A DNA stretch of 64,000 nucleotides, taken from assembly GCA_963763135.1 (NCBI GenBank), contig CAVXNJ010000009.1:434001-498000 (forward strand). Direction: 5' to 3'. The notes beneath the pieces are model-generated. The model did no database searches, was not told the origin of the DNA, and was given only the letters and a program-made list of their open reading frames with translations. How positions within the stretch are numbered: position 1 is the first letter of the stretch; each line of letters starts with the position of its first letter. Source of the DNA: JANMZO01 sp963763135 (GTDB lineage Bacteria > Actinomycetota > Acidimicrobiia > Acidimicrobiales > JANYDT01). The position numbers and the translations under genes were made by a program. Positions 17,056 to 25,372 of the stretch are shown one piece after another.

Positions 17056-18555
17056 ATGAACCAAACCGCCACCCTTGAATCAGTCGCCCCAACCAAGACC
17101 GAGCACTTCGATGTGCTGATTGTCGGAGCCGGTATCTCCGGAGTTGGTGGGGCTTATCACCTCACGCAACAGTGTCCGGAAAAGACCTTCGTCGTGCTCG
17201 AAACCCAGGAGAGTTTCGGTGGCACGTGGCTGACGCACAAGTACCCGGGCATTCGCTCAGACAGTGATCTCTACACGTTCGGCTACCGCTTCAAGCCGTG
17301 GACCAGTGCGCCGATCGCTACCGCCGACGAGATCCTCAAATACATGGGCGAAGTGATCGACGAGAACGATCTCGGACGTCATATCCGCTACAGCCACAAG
17401 ATCTCGACCGCAACATGGTCAAGCGCTGACAAGCTCTGGACGATCGACGCCACCAACACCGCAACGGGTGAGGTGTCGCGCTTCACGACGAACTTCCTCT
17501 GGATGTGTCAGGGCTACTACCGTCACTCGAAGGGCTACACGCCCGAGTGGAACGGAATGGACCGCTACAAGGGCACGATCGTGCACCCACAGACGTGGCC
17601 ATCAGACCTTGACTACAAGGGCAAGAACGTCCTGGTTATCGGCTCCGGCGCGACTGCGGCAACGTTGGTGCCGGCGATCGCCGGCGACTGCAACCATGTG
17701 ACCATGCTGCAGCGCTCACCGACCTACTTCGTGACCGGCCGCAACGCGAACGATCTGGCCGATACTCTCCGGCAAATAGAAGTCGACGAGATGTGGATCC
17801 ACGAGATCGTCCGCAAGAAGCTTCTCCATGACCAGGCGCTCATCACCCAGATGGCCTTCGACGATCCGGAAACGCTGAAGACCGAACTGCTCAACGGCGT
17901 TCGCGCCCACCTGAGTGAAGAGGACGTCAAGAAGCACTTCACGCCGCGTTACCAGCCCTGGCGTCAGCGCATTGCGTTCGTGCCCGACGCGGATCTCTTC
18001 GAGGGCATCAAATCCGGCAAGGCTTCGGTGGTAACCGACGAGATCGACACTTTCACCGAGAAGGGCATTCTGTTGAAGTCGGGCCAGGAACTCGAAGCCG
18101 ACATCATCGTGACCGCCACGGGGTTCAACCTGAATGTTCTGGGCGACATCGAATTCACGATCGATGAGAAGCCGCTCGTGTTCAACGACACCGTGACCTA
18201 TCGCGGCATGATGTTCACCGGCGTTCCGAACATGGTCTGGGTCTTCGGGTATTTCCGTGCGAGCTGGACCCTTCGCGCCGACATGGTTGCCGACTTCGTA
18301 TGTCGTCTGTTGCACCACATGGAGGAGAAGGGCGCAGCGACTGTCGTGCCGGCACTTCGCCCTGAGGATGCTGACATGCCTTTGCTGCAGTGGATCGACG
18401 ACGACAACTTCAACCCCGGGTACATGCAACGCGGCATGCACCTGCTACCCAAGCGCGGCGACAAGCCCGAGTGGCAACACACCCAGGATTACTGGGCGGA
18501 GAAGACGGCGTTGCCGAACGCCAACCTCGACGACGGTTGCCTGCGTTACGCCTGA
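17056..18555 (+). CDS. Flavin-dependent monooxygenase, Baeyer-Villiger type
   Basis: A 499-residue enzyme. The start is ATG 17056, six bases after AGGAGGT; an in-frame start 30 bases earlier lacks such a site. The FAD-binding GAGISG is at 24-29, FGGTWLTHKYPGIRSDSDLY follows, the NADPH-binding GSGATA is at 196-201, and the Baeyer-Villiger fingerprint [FY]xGxxxHxxxW is met by YKGTIVHPQTW at 171-181. TATGFN closes the Rossmann part. Such enzymes insert oxygen next to ketones or oxidise heteroatoms using NADPH and O2. The substrate is not evident and no linked catabolic genes are present. Confidence 0.9.
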   Translation: MNQTATLESVAPTKTEHFDVLIVGAGISGVGGAYHLTQQCPEKTFVVLETQESFGGTWLTHKYPGIRSDSDLYTFGYRFKPWTSAPIATADEILKYMGEVIDENDLGRHIRYSHKISTATWSSADKLWTIDATNTATGEVSRFTTNFLWMCQGYYRHSKGYTPEWNGMDRYKGTIVHPQTWPSDLDYKGKNVLVIGSGATAATLVPAIAGDCNHVTMLQRSPTYFVTGRNANDLADTLRQIEVDEMWIHEIVRKKLLHDQALITQMAFDDPETLKTELLNGVRAHLSEEDVKKHFTPRYQPWRQRIAFVPDADLFEGIKSGKASVVTDEIDTFTEKGILLKSGQELEADIIVTATGFNLNVLGDIEFTIDEKPLVFNDTVTYRGMMFTGVPNMVWVFGYFRASWTLRADMVADFVCRLLHHMEEKGAATVVPALRPEDADMPLLQWIDDDNFNPGYMQRGMHLLPKRGDKPEWQHTQDYWAEKTALPNANLDDGCLRYA

Positions 18556-18599
18556 CCGGGTTTCGGGTAGTCCCGCCTAGAGGACCTCGACAATCGAAT

Positions 18600-18887
18600 T
18601 TACGCAAGCTCGAGCTTGACGGTGGCCACAGCACCATCGTCGAGCTCTTGTGCTTTACGGACCGGCTTCTTCAGCGGAAGGACGTACGAGCCGGAACGCT
18701 TGTCGGGGAACACCGACGTGCTCCACCGCGACGAGCCGATCGTTGCGATCACCCGAACCGAACCGAATCCCTTCCTTTGACCGTCGGTCAGTTCGTGGAT
18801 GTCTTCGCCGATGTCGGCGGGGAGCGTCAGGAAGTGCCAAGCGTTTTCGCCGGGATATTTCCAGACTTCGGCTTCGAAGGTGTACAT
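18600..18887 (-). CDS. DUF1905 domain protein
   Basis: A 95-residue protein from ATG 18887, made of a single DUF1905 domain: YTFEAEVWKYPGENAWHFLT, LPADIGEDI, GFGSVRVIATIGSSRWSTSV and KSGSYVLPLKK-like strands (here KRSGSYVLPLKKPVRK). This small beta-barrel family has no settled function. The gene starts 23 bases after the stop of the MFS exporter gene and is probably cotranscribed with it. Longer in-frame starts exist but would overlap the exporter gene and add no domain. Confidence 0.85.
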   Translation of the reverse strand: MYTFEAEVWKYPGENAWHFLTLPADIGEDIHELTDGQRKGFGSVRVIATIGSSRWSTSVFPDKRSGSYVLPLKKPVRKAQELDDGAVATVKLELA

Positions 18888-18910
18888 CTTCTGGTGGGCC
18901 GCTACGGCGG

Positions 18911-20242
18911 TCAGTGATTGGGCACGGGGCGGGCCGAAATGTTCGACACGAACTTCGGTTTGAACAGTGTCGCGAACACGATCCCGGCCGCGGCGATACA
19001 TGCGCACGCGACCACGAGCGGAGCATTTGAGGTGACCGACCCGGTGATGTAACCCACGAGCACACTCGCCGGGACCTGGGCGAGGTTGGTCACGCTGCTT
19101 GAAATGCCCATCGCTTCACCTTGGCGACCAGGAATCGCGGAGCGCGAGATGAGGCTGGTCTGATTGGCCAGACCCAGGCTGTTGAAGAACGTGAAGACCG
19201 GAATGATGGCGTAAAGCTGCCACGTGGCGTTGGCGAGAAAGTAACCGGCCATACCAACGGCGAGGCCGAAGAACGAATAGCGGAGAATTACGTAGTCGAC
19301 GTACCGTTTCGCGATCTGCCCCACGATGAGCGCTTGCATGATCGCGATTGCGAGGCCGATTATGGCGAAATAGTCGCCGGTGCTGGCCTGGGTGAAACCG
19401 AACTTCCGGGCCAGGTACACGCCGAAGAACGTGGTGAAGAATGTGAATCCGGCGTTGAAGAGAAACGATGTCATGAGCGGCACCCGAAGGCGTTCCGACG
19501 CAAAGCCGTGAATCACGTTGCGTCCGGACGTGGCCAGATCGATCTTCTTGTTCGCGTCCTTGTGCCGGATGGTCTCCGGGAAACGGGTGATGACCAACCC
19601 GCAGTTGATCACGCACAGGGCACACGCGAACCAGAACGGCGTTGTGGCCCTGAACCAGCTCGGCGTGGTGAAGAGATGGTAGAAGCTCCGGTTTGGCGCA
19701 CTCAGACGGCCGCCGAGGTAGGGGCCGATTATGAAACCGAGGCCGAAGGCGGCCCCGAGCATCCCGAAATTCTTGGCCCGGTTCGTGTCATCGCTGACGT
19801 CACCGATTGCCGCCTGGGCCACAGCGATGTTGCCACCGGTCAAACCGTCGATCGCACGTCCGAGAAAAAGGAGGGGAATGGCTTTTGCGCTGATGCCCAT
19901 GGCAAAGATCGCATACCCGCCTGCAGTGCCGGCGATGGAGAGCGCCAGCACCGGTCGACGCCCGAAACGGTCAGACAGCTGTCCGAGGATCGGCGCCGCA
20001 AAGAACGTGCACAGGGGATAGATGGCCTGCAACCAACCCAGCATGATCAGACCGTCTCGAGCTGACCAACTCGCCGGTGTAACCCGGAACGGGGTGTTGT
20101 TGATCAGCAGCGGAAACACCGGGATCAGGATGGAGAAGCCGATCAGGTCGATAAAGACCGTGAAGAAGATCGGGAGGATCGCGTTTCGTTTCTTCTCGTT
20201 GGTCAAGCCGGGGTTCGCGTCAGCGCTAGTCACGTGCGCCAC
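18911..20242 (-). CDS. MFS transporter, TetA-like
   Basis: A 443-residue protein with about twelve membrane helices. The major facilitator signature between helices 2 and 3 is clear (GQLSDRFGRRPVLALS), as is FLGRAIDGLTGGNIAVAQA in helices 4-5, where tetracycline-type exporters carry GATGAVAGAYIAD-like residues. The opening FFTVFIDLIGFSILIPVFPL is typical of the TetA/TCR group. It is likely a proton-driven exporter of a small molecule or drug; the substrate cannot be predicted. A DUF1905 gene follows in the same operon. Confidence 0.88.
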   Translation of the reverse strand: MAHVTSADANPGLTNEKKRNAILPIFFTVFIDLIGFSILIPVFPLLINNTPFRVTPASWSARDGLIMLGWLQAIYPLCTFFAAPILGQLSDRFGRRPVLALSIAGTAGGYAIFAMGISAKAIPLLFLGRAIDGLTGGNIAVAQAAIGDVSDDTNRAKNFGMLGAAFGLGFIIGPYLGGRLSAPNRSFYHLFTTPSWFRATTPFWFACALCVINCGLVITRFPETIRHKDANKKIDLATSGRNVIHGFASERLRVPLMTSFLFNAGFTFFTTFFGVYLARKFGFTQASTGDYFAIIGLAIAIMQALIVGQIAKRYVDYVILRYSFFGLAVGMAGYFLANATWQLYAIIPVFTFFNSLGLANQTSLISRSAIPGRQGEAMGISSSVTNLAQVPASVLVGYITGSVTSNAPLVVACACIAAAGIVFATLFKPKFVSNISARPVPNH

Positions 20243-20339
20243 GGTAGTGGCCGACGCCCGTCACCTGTGACTCCGGTGTAACTCCAGGTCGTTCACCCCG
20301 AGTAACTCGGCCATTCGGGGGTAAGTGGGGGAGGAGTGG

Positions 20340-20834
20340 TCAGCGCTTGTGCTGCTTGGCCGTTCGGGTCGCGAATTCCAAAATCGCAATGTGCTTCTCA
20401 GTGTCGCGCAACATCAGATCGACGAGCAGGCTCCACAGCGTGGTGTCTTCGACGTCGTGCAGTGCCTTCTTCAACCGTTTGAGTTCCTTGGCGTCAGCTT
20501 CCTCGTTTGCTAGCAGGCGGTTGGTCACCTCGACCACGTGACCGGCGTTATGGCGATTGAAATCGATGCGCGGAACGGCGGGATCATCGGGCGCGAGTTC
20601 GGCGTCGGACTTCAGCGAAGCCGCCAGATCGAGGAACATGCGATGGTGGCGCTTCTCGTCGTCGACGAGGAGATTCACCAGGTACGTGAGGGCCTTGGAA
20701 CCGACACCGTCGGCCGCGGTCATGTAGTCCTCAAGGAGGCTGCGTTCGGTTGCCACATGCGAGGTGAGCATCCGGTACAGCTCGATTTCCCAGGGACTTC
20801 CTCCAATTGGAGCTGTTGCCGTATCAGTGTTCAT
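20340..20834 (-). CDS. Ferritin-like helical protein
   Basis: A 164-residue, mostly helical protein. Carboxylate and histidine residues appear in a four-helix-bundle spacing: E in SHVATERSLLEDYMTAAD, D-E-K-R-H-H in LLVDDEKRHHRMFLDL, E in LLANEEADAKEL and D-x-E-K-H in MLRDTEKHIAILE. This is the pattern of ferritin-like or rubrerythrin-like di-iron proteins. No rubredoxin-type Cys motif is present. The role (iron storage, peroxide removal or other) is unknown. It stands alone between the MFS and formylglycine-enzyme genes. Confidence 0.65.
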   Translation of the reverse strand: MNTDTATAPIGGSPWEIELYRMLTSHVATERSLLEDYMTAADGVGSKALTYLVNLLVDDEKRHHRMFLDLAASLKSDAELAPDDPAVPRIDFNRHNAGHVVEVTNRLLANEEADAKELKRLKKALHDVEDTTLWSLLVDLMLRDTEKHIAILEFATRTAKQHKR

Positions 20835-20911
20835 GAACGGAGCCTATTTAGGCACCTACTACTGAAATAGGGTCGTTGGTCCCGTGGGAATGAGCTTGAG
20901 GTCGCCCTGCG

Positions 20912-21865
20912 TTACGTCTGGTTGCGTGCGAGTCGGAAGCCAATGTTGCCCGTCGACGAATCCGGGGTCGAGCTCATCCGGGCGGCCGGTCGGTACCGTC
21001 GACAGTACGACTCGTGGCAGAGGTACGACCCGCCCTTCAATACGAGATCGTCTCCTTGTCGGGTAAACGGATCGGCCGTCCACTCCCAGACGTTGCCGAT
21101 CATGTTCCACAGCCCGAATCCGTTCGGCTCGAACGCTCGGACCGGGCAGGTGCCGGCCCATCCATCGACAGCGGTGTTGTTGCCGGGGAACGTTCCCTGA
21201 AAGACGTTCATCATGTGGCGGCCACCCGGCTCGAGTTCGCTACCCCAGGGAAATGTCGTGGTCGAACCGGCTCGGGCGGCGAACTCCCACTCCGCTTCGG
21301 TGGGGAGGCGGGCGCCCGACCACTGCGCAAACGACTGCGCGTCGTTCCACGTCACTTGGATCACCGGATGGTCGAGTCGGTCTTCGATTGTGCTGTGCGG
21401 ACCTTCCGGCCGATCCCATCGTGCGCCGTAGACCTGACGCCACCAGGGCGCCGCTGCGACGCCACGCGTTTCTTCGAAGTCATCGGGGAGCAGGCCGGCG
21501 AAAACGAAAGACCAACCGAATCGCTCCGCTTCCGAGACGTAGGCGGTCGCGTTTACGAATTCACGAAACGCCGCGTTTGTCACGGCGGTTGCCGCGATGG
21601 CGAATGGTGGCACCGTTGCCTCGCGGGGATCCTCACCATCAGCGGGGTAGGCCATCGGCCCGCCCTCACCCATGGTGAACGTGCCGCCCGCCAGTTCAAT
21701 CCAGTCGTCGGTGGACGACGAACGATCCGAGCCCGAAAGACCAGTGCCCTGCCGTGGCGGGCCTTCTGCGGTGCTCTCGTGTGCAGTGCCTGTCGGCCCG
21801 GGTGCGGCCGCTCCTCCACGGGTCGGGGCGCAGCACGCGTTGGGCTCGATGACGGACGGATCCAT
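20912..21865 (-). CDS. Formylglycine-generating enzyme (SUMF1/FGE family) homologue
   Basis: A 317-residue protein. It has an N-terminal Cys/Pro/Gly-rich stretch and then the FGE fold from about residue 55: ELAGGTFTMG, WNDAQSFAQWSGARLPTEAE, WEFAARAG, GNVWEWTADPF and the active-site segment KGGSYLCHESYCRRYRPAAR with its two copper-binding cysteines. Members convert a Cys of type I sulfatases to formylglycine; some other members act on small substrates. The two cysteines argue that this is a true FGE-like oxidase. No sulfatase gene lies in the window, so the substrate must be encoded elsewhere. Confidence 0.85.
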   Translation of the reverse strand: MDPSVIEPNACCAPTRGGAAAPGPTGTAHESTAEGPPRQGTGLSGSDRSSSTDDWIELAGGTFTMGEGGPMAYPADGEDPREATVPPFAIAATAVTNAAFREFVNATAYVSEAERFGWSFVFAGLLPDDFEETRGVAAAPWWRQVYGARWDRPEGPHSTIEDRLDHPVIQVTWNDAQSFAQWSGARLPTEAEWEFAARAGSTTTFPWGSELEPGGRHMMNVFQGTFPGNNTAVDGWAGTCPVRAFEPNGFGLWNMIGNVWEWTADPFTRQGDDLVLKGGSYLCHESYCRRYRPAARMSSTPDSSTGNIGFRLARNQT

Positions 21866-21903
21866 GTGTCGACTTTACGTCGCTCGAATCCTGCCGGCGG
21901 TCC

Positions 21904-23352
21904 TTAGCGCAAAGCGCCAACCAGGTGTCGAAGGTCAAAGGCCACGTCGCCGAGATCTCGCCCGACTCCTTCAGCGGTCACCACGTTGTGCTCGACTTCC
22001 TCAGCAGCGTTTGCAACGGCACCGATGGCCCGGGTCACTACGGAAGTACCTGAGGCGGCTTCGTTCAGGCTGCGGGCTATTTCGTTGGTCGTTGCAACCT
22101 GTTCTTCGACCGCGCCGGCCACGGTCGTTTGAATGCCGTTGATCTGCGACACGATGTCGGCCACCCGGCGGATTGATTCGATCGCCGTTGCGGATTCGGT
22201 TTGAACGTTGCGAATCTTTTCGGCGATCTCGCCGGTGGCGATTGACGTCTTGTTGGCCAACTCCTTGACCTCGTTGGCCACAACGGCGAAGCCCCGACCC
22301 ATTTCTCCGGCTCGAGCGGCTTCGATGGTGGCATTGAGGGCCAGAAGATTCGTTTGCTCGGCGATGGTTGAGATCAACTCGACCACGTTCGTGATCTCCA
22401 TGCTTGATGCATCGAGGCGGCCGACAATCGTCAGGGCCGAGTCAGCTTCCGCGACCGCGTCGTTTGCGACGTTGACGGCCTCGGAGGCTGCCCGGGAGAT
22501 CTCGGTGATGGAAGCAGTCAGCTCGTCGCACGCCGCGGCGATCGTCGATATGCCGTCGGTGACCGAATCGCCCGTGGCCGCCACGTCTGCGGATTGCTTC
22601 GCTGTCTTGTTCGCTTCGGTCCGAATTGCGCCGGTGGAGATCAGCAGGCGATCGGTGGCATCAGACAGTGCGTTTGAGGCGCCGTTCAGCTGGCGGCTCA
22701 AACCCTTTACGATCAGCCAGCCGAAGACCACACTCAGCAGTAGAGCCGCCGCGATAGCGATAAAGAGCATCGCAGTCCGCGACGACACCAGATTCTGTGC
22801 GGCCTTTTCCGAATCGGCGTTGTAGCTCGTGGCTGCTGCCACAACCTCGTTGATCGTGCTGCGGTGAGCTTCGTAAGCGGACTTAAGTTTGCCGTCTACG
22901 AGGGACTTCGCCAGCTTCTGGTCGCCGTTGGCGATGGCCGGACGGAACTCCTCATCCACCACCTTGTAGAACTCGGTTGCCTTTGCCCCCGATTCCGAGA
23001 GCAAAGCGTCGAATTTCGGGCCGAGGGAGTTCTGCTGCCAGTAGGTGGCTCGTGTCTGGAACTCCTGTTCGAGCGAGACCAGCTTGGCGTCGAATGCCTC
23101 GACGTCCTTCGGATTGGCCGCGTTCAACATTTCGAGGACGACGAGACGGGACTCGACAATGTATTCCGGTGGCGGCAGCACGTCAGCGAGCAGCACGTTG
23201 GCGGAGAAGATCCGGTTGTACGCCTTCCCCTTGATCCGAACGGCGTCGATCGTCGACATTGAGACGACGCCGACCAGAATCGTTCCGATGAGAGCGAACC
23301 CCAAGGCTGCCCAAATCTGACGTGTTACGCGAACATTGGAGAAACGGGCCAT
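21904..23352 (-). CDS. Methyl-accepting chemotaxis protein
   Basis: A 482-residue chemoreceptor. It has a first membrane helix at about residues 12-32, a four-helix-bundle type sensor domain of about 160 residues, a second helix at about 195-218 (LFIAIAAALLLSVVFGWLIV) and a long coiled-coil signalling domain. The hairpin tip is well kept: IAEQTNLLALNATIEAARAG, then EMGRGFAVVANEVKELA. No C-terminal NWETF-type peptide for CheR docking is seen. It is the last gene of the flagellar run, separated from the small membrane protein gene by about 70 bases. The ligand is not known. Confidence 0.95.
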   Translation of the reverse strand: MARFSNVRVTRQIWAALGFALIGTILVGVVSMSTIDAVRIKGKAYNRIFSANVLLADVLPPPEYIVESRLVVLEMLNAANPKDVEAFDAKLVSLEQEFQTRATYWQQNSLGPKFDALLSESGAKATEFYKVVDEEFRPAIANGDQKLAKSLVDGKLKSAYEAHRSTINEVVAAATSYNADSEKAAQNLVSSRTAMLFIAIAAALLLSVVFGWLIVKGLSRQLNGASNALSDATDRLLISTGAIRTEANKTAKQSADVAATGDSVTDGISTIAAACDELTASITEISRAASEAVNVANDAVAEADSALTIVGRLDASSMEITNVVELISTIAEQTNLLALNATIEAARAGEMGRGFAVVANEVKELANKTSIATGEIAEKIRNVQTESATAIESIRRVADIVSQINGIQTTVAGAVEEQVATTNEIARSLNEAASGTSVVTRAIGAVANAAEEVEHNVVTAEGVGRDLGDVAFDLRHLVGALR

Positions 23353-23423
23353 ACGATTCGCATCGTCCAGGCCGTAACCAACATGCGGAATTCCGCAGGA
23401 TGGTCTATGGCCAAACCCCGAAA

Positions 23424-23798
23424 TTAACGTTCTGCTAGCGCCTGCGGGATGCCGACGTCAACCCCGAGCGGATCAACCATGAGCTCATCCGATGCCTTGG
23501 CGAGCGTGCCGTCGGTTCGGCGTCGAGCCAGTGTGGAACGGTTTTCCAGAATGTCGATGCCATCGACATCGACAGGTGGGGTTCCCTTTGCCGCCTGAGT
23601 CCCGTTGTGCTCGGTGTAAACACGGATGAGCCGATCGATGCCTCGAAGCGCGACTCGGGAGAGCGTGAACACGAGCAGAAACCGCAGGCCCGCCCCTGCC
23701 GTGTCCACCCCGGGATGACGAATTGCCGAGATCGCAGTGGGGAGCCAGATCGCAAGCGTGAGCGCCAGGCTCGCCGAGATTCGCGTGTACCCGCTCAC
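23424..23798 (-). CDS. Small membrane protein downstream of the FlhF-like gene
   Basis: A 124-residue protein starting at GTG 23798, which overlaps the stop of the FlhF-like gene by 4 bases, so the two are likely coupled. Two hydrophobic stretches lie in the N-terminal half (ALTLAIWLPTAISAI and LRFLLVFTLSRVAL), followed by a basic patch and a polar tail of about 60 residues. I do not recognise a family. Its place at the end of the export-gene run suggests a motility role, but this is inference. Confidence 0.6.
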   Translation of the reverse strand: MSGYTRISASLALTLAIWLPTAISAIRHPGVDTAGAGLRFLLVFTLSRVALRGIDRLIRVYTEHNGTQAAKGTPPVDVDGIDILENRSTLARRRTDGTLAKASDELMVDPLGVDVGIPQALAER

Positions 23799-25372
23799 GT
23801 TGTGATGAGATCGGGGGTACGCCTGGTTGCCGCTTCAGCGAGTCGATCATCCAGGAGTTTTCTCCACAGATCGGTCGACGCAATTTGACCGTCGATTCGG
23901 GCGACCGGAACGCCCGCCGCGAGAATCGACGCAGGTGACGCGGTGTCGTACATGCCGTTGACCGCAAGGGCGTGAAGGCCGCCAATCCCACGGGCCCACC
24001 CGTAAATGTCCTCGACCTTCCGGGTCGCCGACACGACGCCCCAACGCAGGCTTGGATGCAACACCGAAATAGCGTGGCGGCCCCATGCGACATCGGGCCG
24101 AGCGAACCCGGCGTCGATCGCGACAACGGTCACCTGATCGTCCTGGACCCAGGAAGCGCGTCGGATCGAAAGCTCATCGATCGCTTTGATATGCACACAT
24201 GCTTTGTTTCCCGGCCGGTCTCCCGGTGACAGGAACACACAGTTGGCCGGGTCCTGCTTGAGGGCGACAGCGACGGCACGAGCCGTGTTCAGGCACATCT
24301 CACCTTCTCCCACGAACGCGAGGATGGCGCCCGGCGCGTGAACTATCGGCGGTGGACTCGGTATCCGGGTCAGGACGCTGTCGATGAGCACGCGACCGTT
24401 TATCGCTCCCGTCAACCACTGGGCGGGTACCCCGAGCGTAGCCAGGTCGACAGCCGGAACATCGCCTCGCTGGATGTACTGGCCGAGAGGCTCCTGGACC
24501 GCTTGCGACTTCGTCTGGGATCGTGCGGAGGTCGTGCGCGGCGCCAGGGACGCGTTGACGTCGCCGTCCTCCAACGACGATAGGTCGATGATGCGATCCA
24601 CGGGTCCTTCGACCGGCCGGGACTTGCTGCGGCGCCGGAACATCTTGTGGGACTTGGCGCCCTTCGACGGACCGCCAGACTCGCTGGACGTACGAACGGC
24701 GCTGTCGGTCCGAGGTACGGCCAGAGCGACCGAGGTGTGTTCGACTTCGGCCCGGTCCAACACCGTGCCGAAGTCGAGGGATCGCGTTTGCAGCGCAGTC
24801 GATCGAGGGTCGTGTTCCTCACGTCGGGGGCGTGCTTCGCTGGGCGTCGCAACTTCGCGCACCGTCGAAGCTTCCACCAGTTCCCGTTGATCGGTGACAC
24901 GACGGGCGGCGCCCGACGAGCGCGACGCACGAATCGTGCCACGCGGCTTGGCCTGTTCGACCCGGGTCTTCTCGTTCGAGGACTTCGCCGGTTTGGCCGC
25001 TCGAGCCGCTGCCGGCGCAAGTTCGTCAGCGCGGTCAGCGGCGTCGATCAGTTGCTCGAGCGCGGACCGGGAATCCCTCGGATCAATGGTGATCGTCGAA
25101 CCGAATTCGGCCACAGACATCGCGGCGTTCTCCGCTGCGCCACCGACGCGACGCCGTTTGCGGCCGGCCGACGCTTTCGACCGTTGTGGGACATCGGGGA
25201 CTTCGACGGTGACCTCAAAGGACTCCCGAGCGAAGAAACCGGCCACTCCACCGCTTCGACAGCGATTGGCGGCGATCACTCGCGCGTTCGGTCCGAGCGT
25301 GGAATGCACTTCATCAAGAAGTGCTGCCATATCGGGACCCTCAAACTTCTGCGTACTGGTCAAGACCAACAA
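23795..25372 (-). CDS. FlhF-like protein without a working P-loop
   Basis: About 525 residues, placed directly after flhA and overlapping it by 32 bases, the usual place of flhF. The N-terminus (KFEGPDMAALLDEVHSTLGP, NARVIAANR) matches the FlhF start. A disordered basic and Ser/Ala-rich linker follows (about 60-295), then a C-terminal domain from about 300. Where FlhF has GxxGxGKTTT, this has FVGEGEMCLNTARAVA (353-368), with no Lys, so GTP binding is doubtful. Later strands (VTVVAIDAGFARPD) resemble the GTPase fold. The start is one of several TTG codons at 25363-25372; AGGAG lies just before. Confidence 0.7.
   Translation of the reverse strand: MLVLTSTQKFEGPDMAALLDEVHSTLGPNARVIAANRCRSGGVAGFFARESFEVTVEVPDVPQRSKASAGRKRRRVGGAAENAAMSVAEFGSTITIDPRDSRSALEQLIDAADRADELAPAAARAAKPAKSSNEKTRVEQAKPRGTIRASRSSGAARRVTDQRELVEASTVREVATPSEARPRREEHDPRSTALQTRSLDFGTVLDRAEVEHTSVALAVPRTDSAVRTSSESGGPSKGAKSHKMFRRRSKSRPVEGPVDRIIDLSSLEDGDVNASLAPRTTSARSQTKSQAVQEPLGQYIQRGDVPAVDLATLGVPAQWLTGAINGRVLIDSVLTRIPSPPPIVHAPGAILAFVGEGEMCLNTARAVAVALKQDPANCVFLSPGDRPGNKACVHIKAIDELSIRRASWVQDDQVTVVAIDAGFARPDVAWGRHAISVLHPSLRWGVVSATRKVEDIYGWARGIGGLHALAVNGMYDTASPASILAAGVPVARIDGQIASTDLWRKLLDDRLAEAATRRTPDLITT

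Noticed and set aside
19121..20065. Plus-strand open frame of 314 residues opposite the MFS gene
   Set aside because: It is Glu/Arg-rich and antisense to a clear twelve-helix transporter.
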